Shown: one piece after another, positions 15,311 through 22,351 of the stretch
Layout: each line of letters starts with the position of its first letter
Numbering within the stretch: position 1 is the stretch's first letter
Assembly (NCBI GenBank): GCA_016876015.1
Contig: VGOD01000042.1
Coordinates: 1-32,941 of the forward strand
Direction: 5' to 3'
Length of the DNA: 32,941 nt
Source of the DNA: Chloroflexota bacterium
Lineage (GTDB): Bacteria > Chloroflexota > Anaerolineae > CG2-30-64-16
Notes under the pieces: model-generated
Told to the model about the DNA's origin: nothing
Seen by the model: only the letters and a program-made list of their open reading frames with translations
The model's database searches: none
Program-made: the position numbers and the translations under genes

Positions 15311-15351
15311 GTTAGGAAGTTGTTAAGGAGTGATTGGGAAGGTGTTGGGAT
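15311..15351. promoter_or_regulatory. Candidate response-regulator site: four imperfect direct repeats at about 11-bp spacing
   Basis: GTTAGGAA (15311), GTTAAGGA (15322), GATTGGGA (15332) and GTTGGGAT (15344) recur with about one helical turn between them, upstream of the gene starting at 15230. OmpR-family regulators commonly bind direct repeats of this spacing. A TATTCT word on the - strand lies between this block and the start codon and could be the -10, without a convincing -35, as expected for an activated promoter. Confidence 0.35.
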
Positions 15352-15359
15352 TTCCCGGC

Positions 15360-17183
15360 TCACTGGCCCGGCTGCTTCACGATCGCCGGGAGATACGCGC
15401 GCGCCCATTCGGTCGTGAAGACCCACTGCGCCGGCAAAAGCTGTGCATCGGGCCCCCAGCCGCTGGCGAGGGTCAGTGTGTAGGTCGCGGCGGGAGCGAA
15501 TCTGGCGTGCGCGATCTGGCCTTTGCCCGCATCTTTCGACGAGAACAGATACGGCATGGGAGGCTCGAATGCGATCTCGACGCTGTCGCCCGTGATCGGC
15601 CTGGAGAAGGTCAGGTTCAGCGGCGCATCCCGAGACACGCGGTCAGGATAGCCCTGCGCCCACAGGCTGGCCTCGGCCGCGGCATAGGCGGTGGCCGTAA
15701 TCGGGGGCGCCGCCCACGAATTGCCCGCGGCGTCGAATGCCAGGGCTTGCAGCCGCTGCGCGCCAGGGGCGATCGGGATCAGCGTGAACGAATACGGGCC
15801 GGCCGTCTGCAGTGCGGCCGTCTGGCCGTTGACCTGCCAGGCGACCAGCGTCACGCCCACATCATCGGTGACGATGGCGGTGGCAGTGATCGGCTGGCCG
15901 ACGAAGAGGGGCAGGTTGGCTGTCACGGTCATGCTGACCGTTGGCGGGGTCACATCGCCGGCCAGACCGATGACCCGCCGCGGCTGATCGGCCATGGTGG
16001 CCAGGTATTTCACCGCGGCGTGGTTGCGTCGCGTCTCCCGTTCGATCACGTCGGCCGGCGGATAGAAACCGGGATTGCTCTCCACCGGGTACATCTCGAA
16101 GGTGAACGCGAAGATGCGTCGTGCGCCGTACAGCCAGTCGCCCGCGTCGCCCGAGGTGATATACAGATCGCTAGACTGCTGCGGCGTGTAGCCGTTGGTC
16201 AACGCGAGATTGGCCGCCAGCGCGACGAATACCGCGTAGTCGTCACGGTTCATGTCCTCCGGCACATCGGTGTAGGTGTAGCCGTAGGGATAGAGAATCA
16301 ACTCGCCGTAGGTGTGAAAGCTGATCGCGACGGCGATATCTGGATGGGCCAGGACGAAGTCACGCACCACCTGCGTCTCCGGTTCCGAGAACGCTGACGG
16401 GCCGCGATAGGTCTCGCTGCTGGGCACGGCGCTCGAACCGCCGCAGCATCCCCAACGATAACCGTAGTTACGGTTCGGATCCACCCCAAAGGTTCCGTCA
16501 TAGTTGACCCGGCGGTTCTTGCGCCAGTACTGATAGACGCCGGCCGCGATATCATACTCTCCGCCGTCCGGGTTGACGTTCGGCAACACCCAAATTTCGC
16601 GCGTGTTGACCAGGTTGGTCAGCGCGGGATCGTTGCCGTAGCCCTGCGTGAACAGCCGGATGATCTCCAGCGCCATCTCGACCGTCAGATGCTCACGGCC
16701 GTGGGTCAGCGCGAAGAAGAGCACGGCCGGCTCGTTCGGATCGTCCACGTCCGGCTCGTCGCTGATCTTGACCGCGGGTATCGGCCGGCCCTCCAGGCTG
16801 GACCCGACCGTGGTCAAGCGCATGATGTCGGCGTAGGCCAGGGCGGTCTGCTGGAGGAGCGCCTGCATCTCCGCATAGTTGTGATAGGCGCTGTCGGCGG
16901 GCGGGAAATCGAGCGGCGTGACCGACAGCGGCTCCAGGCCCTGCTTGCGCAGCGCGGCCAGCCCGGCCGGGTCAACGATCGTCGTCACGGTGTCCGCGCC
17001 GATCGCGTCAATCGCGACCCCTTGCCCGGCCAATGCTGTGCGCGCCGCGCGATCGGGCGCGGGCAGCACCACCCGGTAGAGGACCGGCGGCGGACCGCCA
17101 GTCGCGGTCAGGGTGGACATGGCGACGAGGATGCAGGCCGCGATCGGAATCAGAACAGTCTTGTTGGGACGTGAAGGGTGCAT
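15360..17183 (-). CDS. Secreted M14-family zinc carboxypeptidase with C-terminal Ig-like region
   Basis: A 607-residue exported peptidase. Residues 1-28 are a signal peptide (hydrophobic [13 protein letters not shown]). The M14 domain (about 98-430) has zinc ligands His161 and Glu164 in [11 protein letters not shown] and His290 in ISFHTYGEL. Catalytic Glu363 lies in FTFEMYP, and the substrate motif PNRNYGYRW is present. Residues 440-600 look like Ig-like beta domains ([25 protein letters not shown]). The protein ends [15 protein letters not shown], similar to the YLP-hydrophobic tails on many secreted Chloroflexota proteins. ATG 17183 has GGAGGT (17196-17191) 7 bases upstream. An in-frame upstream extension to 17330 lacks family character and an SD. 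It would remove C-terminal residues from peptides outside the cell. Confidence 0.88.
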   Translation of the reverse strand: MHPSRPNKTVLIPIAACILVAMSTLTATGGPPPVLYRVVLPAPDRAARTALAGQGVAIDAIGADTVTTIVDPAGLAALRKQGLEPLSVTPLDFPPADSAYHNYAEMQALLQQTALAYADIMRLTTVGSSLEGRPIPAVKISDEPDVDDPNEPAVLFFALTHGREHLTVEMALEIIRLFTQGYGNDPALTNLVNTREIWVLPNVNPDGGEYDIAAGVYQYWRKNRRVNYDGTFGVDPNRNYGYRWGCCGGSSAVPSSETYRGPSAFSEPETQVVRDFVLAHPDIAVAISFHTYGELILYPYGYTYTDVPEDMNRDDYAVFVALAANLALTNGYTPQQSSDLYITSGDAGDWLYGARRIFAFTFEMYPVESNPGFYPPADVIERETRRNHAAVKYLATMADQPRRVIGLAGDVTPPTVSMTVTANLPLFVGQPITATAIVTDDVGVTLVAWQVNGQTAALQTAGPYSFTLIPIAPGAQRLQALAFDAAGNSWAAPPITATAYAAAEASLWAQGYPDRVSRDAPLNLTFSRPITGDSVEIAFEPPMPYLFSSKDAGKGQIAHARFAPAATYTLTLASGWGPDAQLLPAQWVFTTEWARAYLPAIVKQPGQ

Positions 17184-17295
17184 ATCTGTAACCTCCGCGT
17201 GCGACTGGGGCGAGTGTATCACGATTTGACGAGAAACGCTACTCTCGTTCGGTCCGGTTTCCGCGAAAACTCGCCGCGCGCGCGCGTCGGAATTG

Positions 17296-17304
17296 TGGTA
17301 TGAT
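17296..17304 (+). promoter_or_regulatory. Possible extended -10 promoter of the cytidylate-kinase-like gene
   Basis: TGG followed by TATGAT (17299-17304) resembles an extended -10 element. No matching -35 is seen 17 bp upstream. It lies in the 215-bp divergent gap between the carboxypeptidase and the kinase-like gene, about 90 bp before ATG 17399. Nothing else definite was found in this gap. Confidence 0.35.
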
Positions 17305-17398
17305 ATGGTTGGCGCAGTCGTGCAGGGCAAAGCGCCGGCGGGCGATGCGGTTTCGCGGGAAGTCTCTTTGACACATCTGCAGATGAAAGGAGGCCACC

Positions 17399-18046
17399 AT
17401 GGGAGTCATCACCATTTCCAGGCAGCAGGGCAGCGGGGGCGCAGGGATCGCGGCCCAGGTGTGCGAGCTTCTGGGGTATCGTTACTTCGACAAGCGGTTG
17501 ATGGCCGAGGCGATGGCCCAGGAAAACCTCACGGAGGAAACGATCATTGACTACCACGAGGATGAGTACAGGCTGCGCGGGTTCCTTGATCGCTTGCTCG
17601 GCTATCGCAGGCCGAGCACGATCCAGGACATCGGCTTCTGGGACAAGAATCCCGATCTCGTGAAAATGCCGGCTGTCGCGGTGCTCGACGAGCATCTGGC
17701 GGTGTGGGTGATCCGCGCGGCGATCAAGAGAGCCTATGCGCAGGGCGACGTGGTGATCGTTGGGCGAGCCGGCCAGGTGGTACTGGCCAACGAGCCAGGC
17801 GTGCTGCACGTGCGCGTCGAGGCGCCGTTGGAAGCGCGCATCCAGCGAGTGGTCGAGCGCGGGATCCTCGATCCCAAACAGGCGCGGCAGTTCGTATTGG
17901 AGCGCGACAAGGCTTCGGCCGAATACCTGCAGCGGTTCTACGGAGTGGATTGGTCCGATCCGTTGCTCTACCACCTGGTGATCAACACCGGCAAGTGGAG
18001 CATCGCTTCCGCGGCGCGCTGCATCGCGAGCGCAGTTGAGTTGTGA
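17399..18046 (+). CDS. Cytidylate-kinase-like P-loop protein
   Basis: A 215-residue protein of the cytidylate-kinase-like family. The N-terminus [18 protein letters not shown] is the family's modified P-loop. YRYFDKRLM follows, as in Cmk-type proteins, and [15 protein letters not shown] is a second conserved motif. The C-terminal half has [12 protein letters not shown] and [15 protein letters not shown], the latter matching the lid/helix region that contacts nucleotide in the family. Substrate is uncertain; these proteins are often annotated as cytidylate kinase without proof, and the true CMP kinase is usually another gene. AAGGAGG (17387-17393) supports ATG 17399. It is monocistronic and ends convergently with the transposase-like gene. 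A palindrome spans the gap between their ends. Confidence 0.8.
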   Translation: MGVITISRQQGSGGAGIAAQVCELLGYRYFDKRLMAEAMAQENLTEETIIDYHEDEYRLRGFLDRLLGYRRPSTIQDIGFWDKNPDLVKMPAVAVLDEHLAVWVIRAAIKRAYAQGDVVIVGRAGQVVLANEPGVLHVRVEAPLEARIQRVVERGILDPKQARQFVLERDKASAEYLQRFYGVDWSDPLLYHLVINTGKWSIASAARCIASAVEL

Positions 18047-18059
18047 GGTGGGATGCAAC

Positions 18060-18092
18060 AGACCTTTGAGGTTTGGCAAACCTCAAAGGTCT
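18060..18092. repeat. 33-bp perfect palindrome between convergent genes
   Basis: AGACCTTTGAGGTTT (18060-18074), loop GGC, then AAACCTCAAAGGTCT (18078-18092): a perfect 15-bp stem. It follows the kinase-like gene and supplies the last codons and TGA stop of the opposite gene (18083-18085). It could act as a two-way terminator. A near-identical copy lies at 22167-22199. Confidence 0.9.
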
Positions 18093-18856
18093 CTCACACC
18101 GATCTTGTCGCCGCCCACGATCAGGTCTCCGTGCACCGTCTGATCGCTGGCGACCTGGACGCCAGCCCCATACATGATCTGCGAGACCGCAGGCGAGGCG
18201 GAAGCGAGCGGCTGCACCGGGTTGGGCGGCGCGATGCCCTTGCCCAGTCCTTGCCCGCCCACGAGCAGCGCCACGGGGAAGTTGCCGCTGATCTGGTAGT
18301 CCGGCTGCTGATCCTCGCCCCAGTCCTGCCGGGCGCTTGCAGGCACGCGGCGCCAGACGTGGCTCATCACGTCGGAGACCAGCACTTCGGTCGCGCCGGC
18401 GGCCGGCCGGGCGTGGCCAGTAAGCGCCTCGATCAGGTGATAAGTGAAGATACTCATCGCCCCATCACGGCGCATATACGAAGGTTGATACCCCTGGGAC
18501 GAGCTAAGCACCGCCCGGCCCGCGGACAGCGCCAGCGCCGCTTCCAGAAACTGTAAGACAGCCCGATTCTCCTCGGCCTGGTACTGCCGGATGATCTGCT
18601 TGGAGGTGTGCTTCTTGAATTCTCGAACAACAGCCTTAACCGGCCATGCTTCCTGGAAGCGTGCGATGAAGTGAATGTGATTGGGCATAATCACGAAGCA
18701 GAAGAGACTGATCCAATGGTTGACGCGCATGTAGTGAAGGCTGTCAACCAGGATACGCTTGATGACATCGCGCTGGAAAAGGTGAACGTACCCTACTGCC
18801 GAAGTGGTGACGAAGTATAGGTGGGTCGGATCGAAGTTGGGTCGTATACCAGTCAT
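18083..18856 (-). CDS. Chimeric ORF: RAYT/Y1 transposase N-terminus joined to the C-terminal half of a caspase-family protein
   Basis: A 257-residue open frame of two unrelated parts. Residues 1-107 match REP-associated Y1 (IS200-like) transposases: THLYFVTTSA, an HUH motif in MPNHIHFI (His60, His62), and VREFKKHTSKQIIRQY with a possible catalytic Tyr92. From about residue 108 the text changes to the C-terminal region of Chloroflexota caspase-family (C14) proteins: SAGRAVLSSSQGYQPSYMRR, DGAMSIFTYHLIEALTGHA, VLVSDVMSHVWRRVP, DYQISGNFPVALLVGGQGLG. The end (AGVQVASDQTVHGDLIVGGD plus KI) closely resembles a segment near the N-terminus of the NACHT pseudogene in this island. The caspase catalytic His-Cys half is missing. 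SD AAGGA (18868-18864) supports ATG 18856. Whether the chimera is functional is unknown; transposase activity is doubtful because its C-terminal part is replaced. Confidence 0.7.
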   Translation of the reverse strand: MTGIRPNFDPTHLYFVTTSAVGYVHLFQRDVIKRILVDSLHYMRVNHWISLFCFVIMPNHIHFIARFQEAWPVKAVVREFKKHTSKQIIRQYQAEENRAVLQFLEAALALSAGRAVLSSSQGYQPSYMRRDGAMSIFTYHLIEALTGHARPAAGATEVLVSDVMSHVWRRVPASARQDWGEDQQPDYQISGNFPVALLVGGQGLGKGIAPPNPVQPLASASPAVSQIMYGAGVQVASDQTVHGDLIVGGDKIGVRDL

Positions 18857-18875
18857 GGTTGTATCCTTGTTTGGC

Positions 18876-19053
18876 GGCGGTCACAGACCGCCTGAGAACG
18901 GGAGCAAGAATTAGGCTTGCTTCTTGCTCCCAGCCGGTCTGCCACCGGCGCGGTGGGCGCGAACTGACGACCACCCCACCCACGCCGGCGGTCACAGACC
19001 GCCGGCAAGCAGGAAGCAGGAGGACGGCAGGAGGACGGCGGTCGCAGACCGCC
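18876..19053. repeat. Cluster of GGCGGTC-NNN-GACCGCC palindromes upstream of the RAYT-like gene
   Basis: Three palindromes of one family: 18876-18892 (GGCGGTC-ACA-GACCGCC), 18984-19006 (10-bp perfect stem, GCCGGCGGTC with GACCGCCGGC), and 19037-19053 (loop GCA). Between them are a related GCCGGT/ACCGGC hairpin (18933-18949) and an independent GGAGCAAGAA/TTCTTGCTCC hairpin (18901-18930). AAGCAGGAAGCAGGA words repeat nearby. With the pseudogene end at 19169 this accounts for the 312-bp gap, which holds no gene. Such palindromes beside a RAYT are the typical REP arrangement. Confidence 0.8.
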
Positions 19054-19168
19054 AGCAAGCAGGAAGCAGGAGGGCGGAAACACCGGCCATCAGTGCGAAG
19101 CCTCCCTGGAAGGAACAGTCCCCATCCCCCAGAACGCCAGCATGTCAGCATCCGCAGAAGCCAGAAGT

Positions 19169-22103
19169 TCAGAAACCAGAAGCCGATAGGGACACAACCA
19201 CCCGAACACCGACGTTGTCGTTGAAGCCGACGGGGCCGAACCTGCGACGGACGGCGCCGCGGGCGGATCACCGATTGCTGGCCCACGACCCGCCACGCAC
19301 CACGCGCGACCCCTCGGCCTCCGAGACGTTCCGGCCGTCCTCCGGCCGATACGGATAGGGCCGGTACAGGCTGGCGCTCCATTTCCACACGTTGCCGCTC
19401 AGGTCATGCAAGCCGCTCGGGGTCGCGCCGGCCGGGAAGCCGCCCACTGCGCTCGCGCGCCCGACCTTCTGCTCGATGTTGGCCCGATTTTCGTTCCACG
19501 CGGCGTCGCCCCAGGGGAAACGCCGGGCATCCCCCGCACGCGCCGCTTTCTCCCACTCCGCCTCGGTGGGCAGCCGCACGCAGTAGCCGGGGGGAATCAC
19601 CGCCCACGTGCCAGGCACTTCGGAAGTGCCTGGCACGTGGCCGCGTAGCTGCGCATCCAGCCAGCGGCAGTAGGCGACCGCCTCGAACCAGGAAACGCCC
19701 ATCACCGGGCGGTTCGGATAGGAGGACTGCTCGCTCCACCATTTCGGCTCACTCCGCTGATCCGGCGGCCGCTCCTTCAGCCACTTTTTCAGCCAATCGT
19801 CGGTCACCTGGCTATCCCACTCCCCGCGGCGCCAGCGCCGGCCCGTCGCCGTCCACCAGGCCGCGTCCGCCGCCGCGTCGCCAGCCGTCAGGAACGCGGC
19901 GTACTGCGCCACTGTCACCGGGTAGCGGCCGATCCAGTAGCGATAGGGGATGGTCAGTTGGGTGGGGTTGCCGAACTCGTCATCATCAGCATCTTTGTCG
20001 CCTCGCCTGCTGCCCATAGCGAACGGCCCGGGCGGGATTTCGATGAAGCCGCGCCGCGGCTCCGGCTGGCCGCGGTAGCGGCAGGGGAGGAAGTAGAAGT
20101 CGGGGTCGAAGCGCGGGTCGCCCAACTGGCCGAGCACATCGCCTGCGGTTGCCCGGAGGCTGGCAGGCGCGGAGAGGGTCTCGTCCTCCAGCAGCTCGAC
20201 CAGCCTGTCCGCCTGCCGGCGGCGCAGGGCCGGGTCGGGCCGCTCCAATTCCAGCACGGCCGCTCCGGCCAACTCTGCGCCGGCCAGTCGGGCGCGGCCA
20301 TCGCCGTCCAGATGCGCCAGCCACTCCAGATACTCGGTCGCGGGGCCTTCGTCTGCCTGCAGGTAGCCGTAGACCAACAGCAGCACCTCGCGCCACCAGC
20401 CTTCGGCCACGTGGCCGGCCAGCGTGCACCAGCCCGCCTGGCGTTGCTTGGCCAGGCCGCGCGCGGCCAGGAACTCCTGGAAGGTCAGGTGCAGGAACTG
20501 GAAGAACTCGCCCCGTTCCTCGAAAAGTCCGCCGCGGTCGCGCACCGCGCGCACGAAAGCATTCAGCGTCTCCGGCGCCAAGACTTCGCCCAGGATCGCG
20601 GCCACGCGCTCCTCGCGCACGGCCGCGGATGCCCGACCCCCTTCGTGCATGGCCAGGGCCAGCCGGCTCAGCCAGCCGCGCTGCTCCTCCCAGCGGCCGC
20701 CCCAGTTGACCAACCGCTCGCGCGCCGGGTCACCGGGCGCATCATCCGGGACGTACTGAGCCTGCAAGATCGCCTTGACGCACGCCTCGTAGAGCCGCGC
20801 CCGCTCGCGCGGCAGCTCGGTGTCGCCCCATTGCACGCTGACGACCATGGTAGTCATCAGCGGCGTGTTGATGAGGGGCGGCAGGTCGCGCTCGCGGCGC
20901 AAATCGTTGATGTAACGGATCGCGTCCACCAGCGCATCCCGGTTCGCCGCGACGTTGGCCGGGTAAAGCCGCCGGCACCAGTTCTCCACCAGCGTCGCGA
21001 TCTGCGTCGCGTCCAGGTCTTGCACGTCGAGCCGCGTAAACCGGTCGCTGAACACCGCCTCATCGGTGTAGCCCGCCTCGCGCGCGGTCACGATGACGCG
21101 GTTGCCGGGATAGACGGTCTGCACCAGGCGCTCCACCTCCTGGCCCACCTGACCGCGCTAGCTGCGGCTGACGACCTCGTCCAGGCCATCGAGCATCAGC
21201 AGGCAGCCGCCGCCCACCAGCAGCCGGTCGAAGAAGTCCTCCGACAGATCGAGCACCGGGTTGCGCCGCCGCAGATACCAGGGGATGAAGCCCGCCAGCG
21301 TACCGATCCGGGGGTCTTCGATCTGCTTCCCCTGGGCGTCGCAGCATTTGTCCAGGTAGTCGCGGTAGTAGCGCAGCGGGATGATCAGCGGTACGGGCAA
21401 ATCCTTGCCCGGCAGGCGGTAGGCCGGCGATTCGCCGGTCTGGGCCGCCCGCGCCAGCGTGGCCGCCAGGTAGGCCAGCACGGTGCTCTTGCCGCTGCCC
21501 GCGCCGCCGACGATCGCAATGCGGTCGGAAAGGGTCAGCAGATCGGCCAGGGGGACCGGCTCACCGATGCGGCCCTCGGCGTGCGCCAGCTCACGCCAGG
21601 CGAGATAGATGTCCAGGCCGGATTTGCCCCGCAACGCATCCTCGCGTTCGCGGCGGCCCGGCGGGTTGAAGCGCCGCAGGGTCAACTGAATGAAGACGTC
21701 GGTCAGGCCGCGGGGTCTGGCGGGCCGTGGGCGCGCTCTCCAGACCGAAGAGCCGCGCCTGGTCGTAGGCATCCCGCACCCAACGCAGGTAGGCGTCCAG
21801 GATGCGCCGCACCTGCGCATCCGCCAGCTTGCCCTGGCCCGCCGGCGCGCGATAGATATTGCGGACGTAGTTGATCTGCCGCTCGATCTTGTCGCCGTCT
21901 ACCAGGAGATCTCCCTGCACCGTCTGGTCGCGGCCCACCTGCACGCCCGCGTCAGCCATCTGCTGGCGGAGCGCCTCGACCTGCTGGCGCAGGGGCGCCA
22001 GCAGCGTCTCGGCCACGCCGGCCTGGGTCAGCTCGGCCAGCGAGCGCTCCAGGATTGTCAGTTGGCGTTGAGTCTCAGCCTGAGACTGGCGCGAGGCGTT
22101 CAT
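19169..22103 (-). pseudogene. NACHT NTPase-FGE/sulfatase-type conflict protein, broken by one frameshift and two in-frame stops
   Basis: Read from ATG 22103 (SD GGGAGGGT): an N-terminal coiled helix with AGVQVGRDQTVQGDLLVDGD plus KI, then a NACHT domain with Walker A GGAGSGKST (about 21508-21482) and Walker B LLMLDGLDEV (about 21200-21171). An alpha-helical region and a C-terminal FGE/sulfatase-type domain (PPGPFAMGS, IGRYPVTVAQY, PTEAEWEKAAR, DLSGNVWKW, RGGSWASNR) follow. Lesions: a one-base frame change near the G4 run 21712-21715, TAG at 21158-21160 just after Walker B, and TGA at 19268-19270 after GSWASNR. Homologous sequence continues after each, the last to NDNVGVRVV and a stop at 19169. 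Residues equivalent to the FGE catalytic cysteines are not cysteine. In the family, NACHT proteins with such effectors serve anti-phage or self-sacrifice roles. Sequencing error could explain individual lesions, less easily all three. Confidence 0.8.
19604..19640. repeat. Perfect 17-bp-stem palindrome inside the FGE-domain coding region
   Basis: CCACGTGCCAGGCACTT (19604-19620), loop CGG, AAGTGCCTGGCACGTGG (19624-19640). It translates as HVPGTSEVPGTW, inserted between WLDAQLRG and AVIPPGYCVRLPTEAEW, where FGE-type domains normally have only a short link. It belongs to the same CCAGGCA hairpin family as 3511-3556 and 32009-32043. Confidence 0.85.
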
Positions 22104-22166
22104 CGAGTTACCCTCCCTGATGAGGTTGACGGGTCAGTTGGGGAACGTGATGGTGACAAACGCAGC

Positions 22167-22199
22167 AGACCTTCGAGGTTTCGCAAACCTCAAAGGTCT
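22167..22199. repeat. 33-bp palindrome downstream of tRNA-Sec
   Basis: AGACCTTCGAGGTTT (22167-22181), then TCG, then AAACCTCAAAGGTCT (22185-22199): one C/A mismatch in the 15-bp stem. It lies 12 bases beyond the 3' end of the tRNA and upstream of the NACHT pseudogene. It is the second copy of the palindrome at 18060-18092, and its position fits tRNA transcript termination. Confidence 0.88.
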
Positions 22200-22211
22200 C
22201 TGGGCCAGCAG

Positions 22212-22305
22212 CGGGAGTGGATGGGAGTCGAACCCACCTGGGCCGGGTCTACCGTCCCACACCGGTTTTGAAGACCGGGGCGCCCACCGGGACACAACCA
22301 CCCCC
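22212..22305 (-). tRNA. selC: Selenocysteine tRNA, anticodon TCA
   Basis: Folded by eye on the - strand, 94 nt including G73 and without encoded CCA. Features diagnostic of bacterial tRNA-Sec: an 8-bp acceptor stem (GGGGGTGG with CCACTCCC), a 6-bp D stem with a 4-nt loop (GTGTCC-CGGT-GGGCGC), anticodon arm CCGGT-CTTCAAA-ACCGG with TCA, a long variable arm, T arm GTGGG-TTCGACT-CCCAT, and discriminator G. It would be charged with Ser, converted to Sec, and read UGA with SelB and a SECIS hairpin. No selA, selB or selD is in the window. It has its own promoter 8 bp upstream. It lies 46 bp after the metallohydrolase gene on the same strand, and the decayed conflict island begins just past its 3' end. 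Confidence 0.93.
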
Positions 22306-22312
22306 ACGCGGC

Positions 22313-22341
22313 ATGATACACGGATTCGCCCGGTTTGGCAA
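22313..22341 (-). promoter_or_regulatory. sigma70 promoter of tRNA-Sec
   Basis: On the - strand, TTGCCA (22341-22336), a 17-bp spacer and TATCAT (22318-22313). The -10 ends 7 bases before the tRNA 5' end, so transcription would start at or next to the mature tRNA. Confidence 0.7.
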
Positions 22342-22351
22342 GAACGACCTG

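Noticed and set aside
18608..18820. Small + strand ORF opposite the transposase
   Set aside because: Antisense shadow of the RAYT domain, whose HUH motif is on the - strand.
19268..19270. TGA as a genuine selenocysteine codon
   Set aside because: The codon does not align with an FGE catalytic cysteine, the gene carries two other lesions, and no clear SECIS hairpin was recognised by eye.
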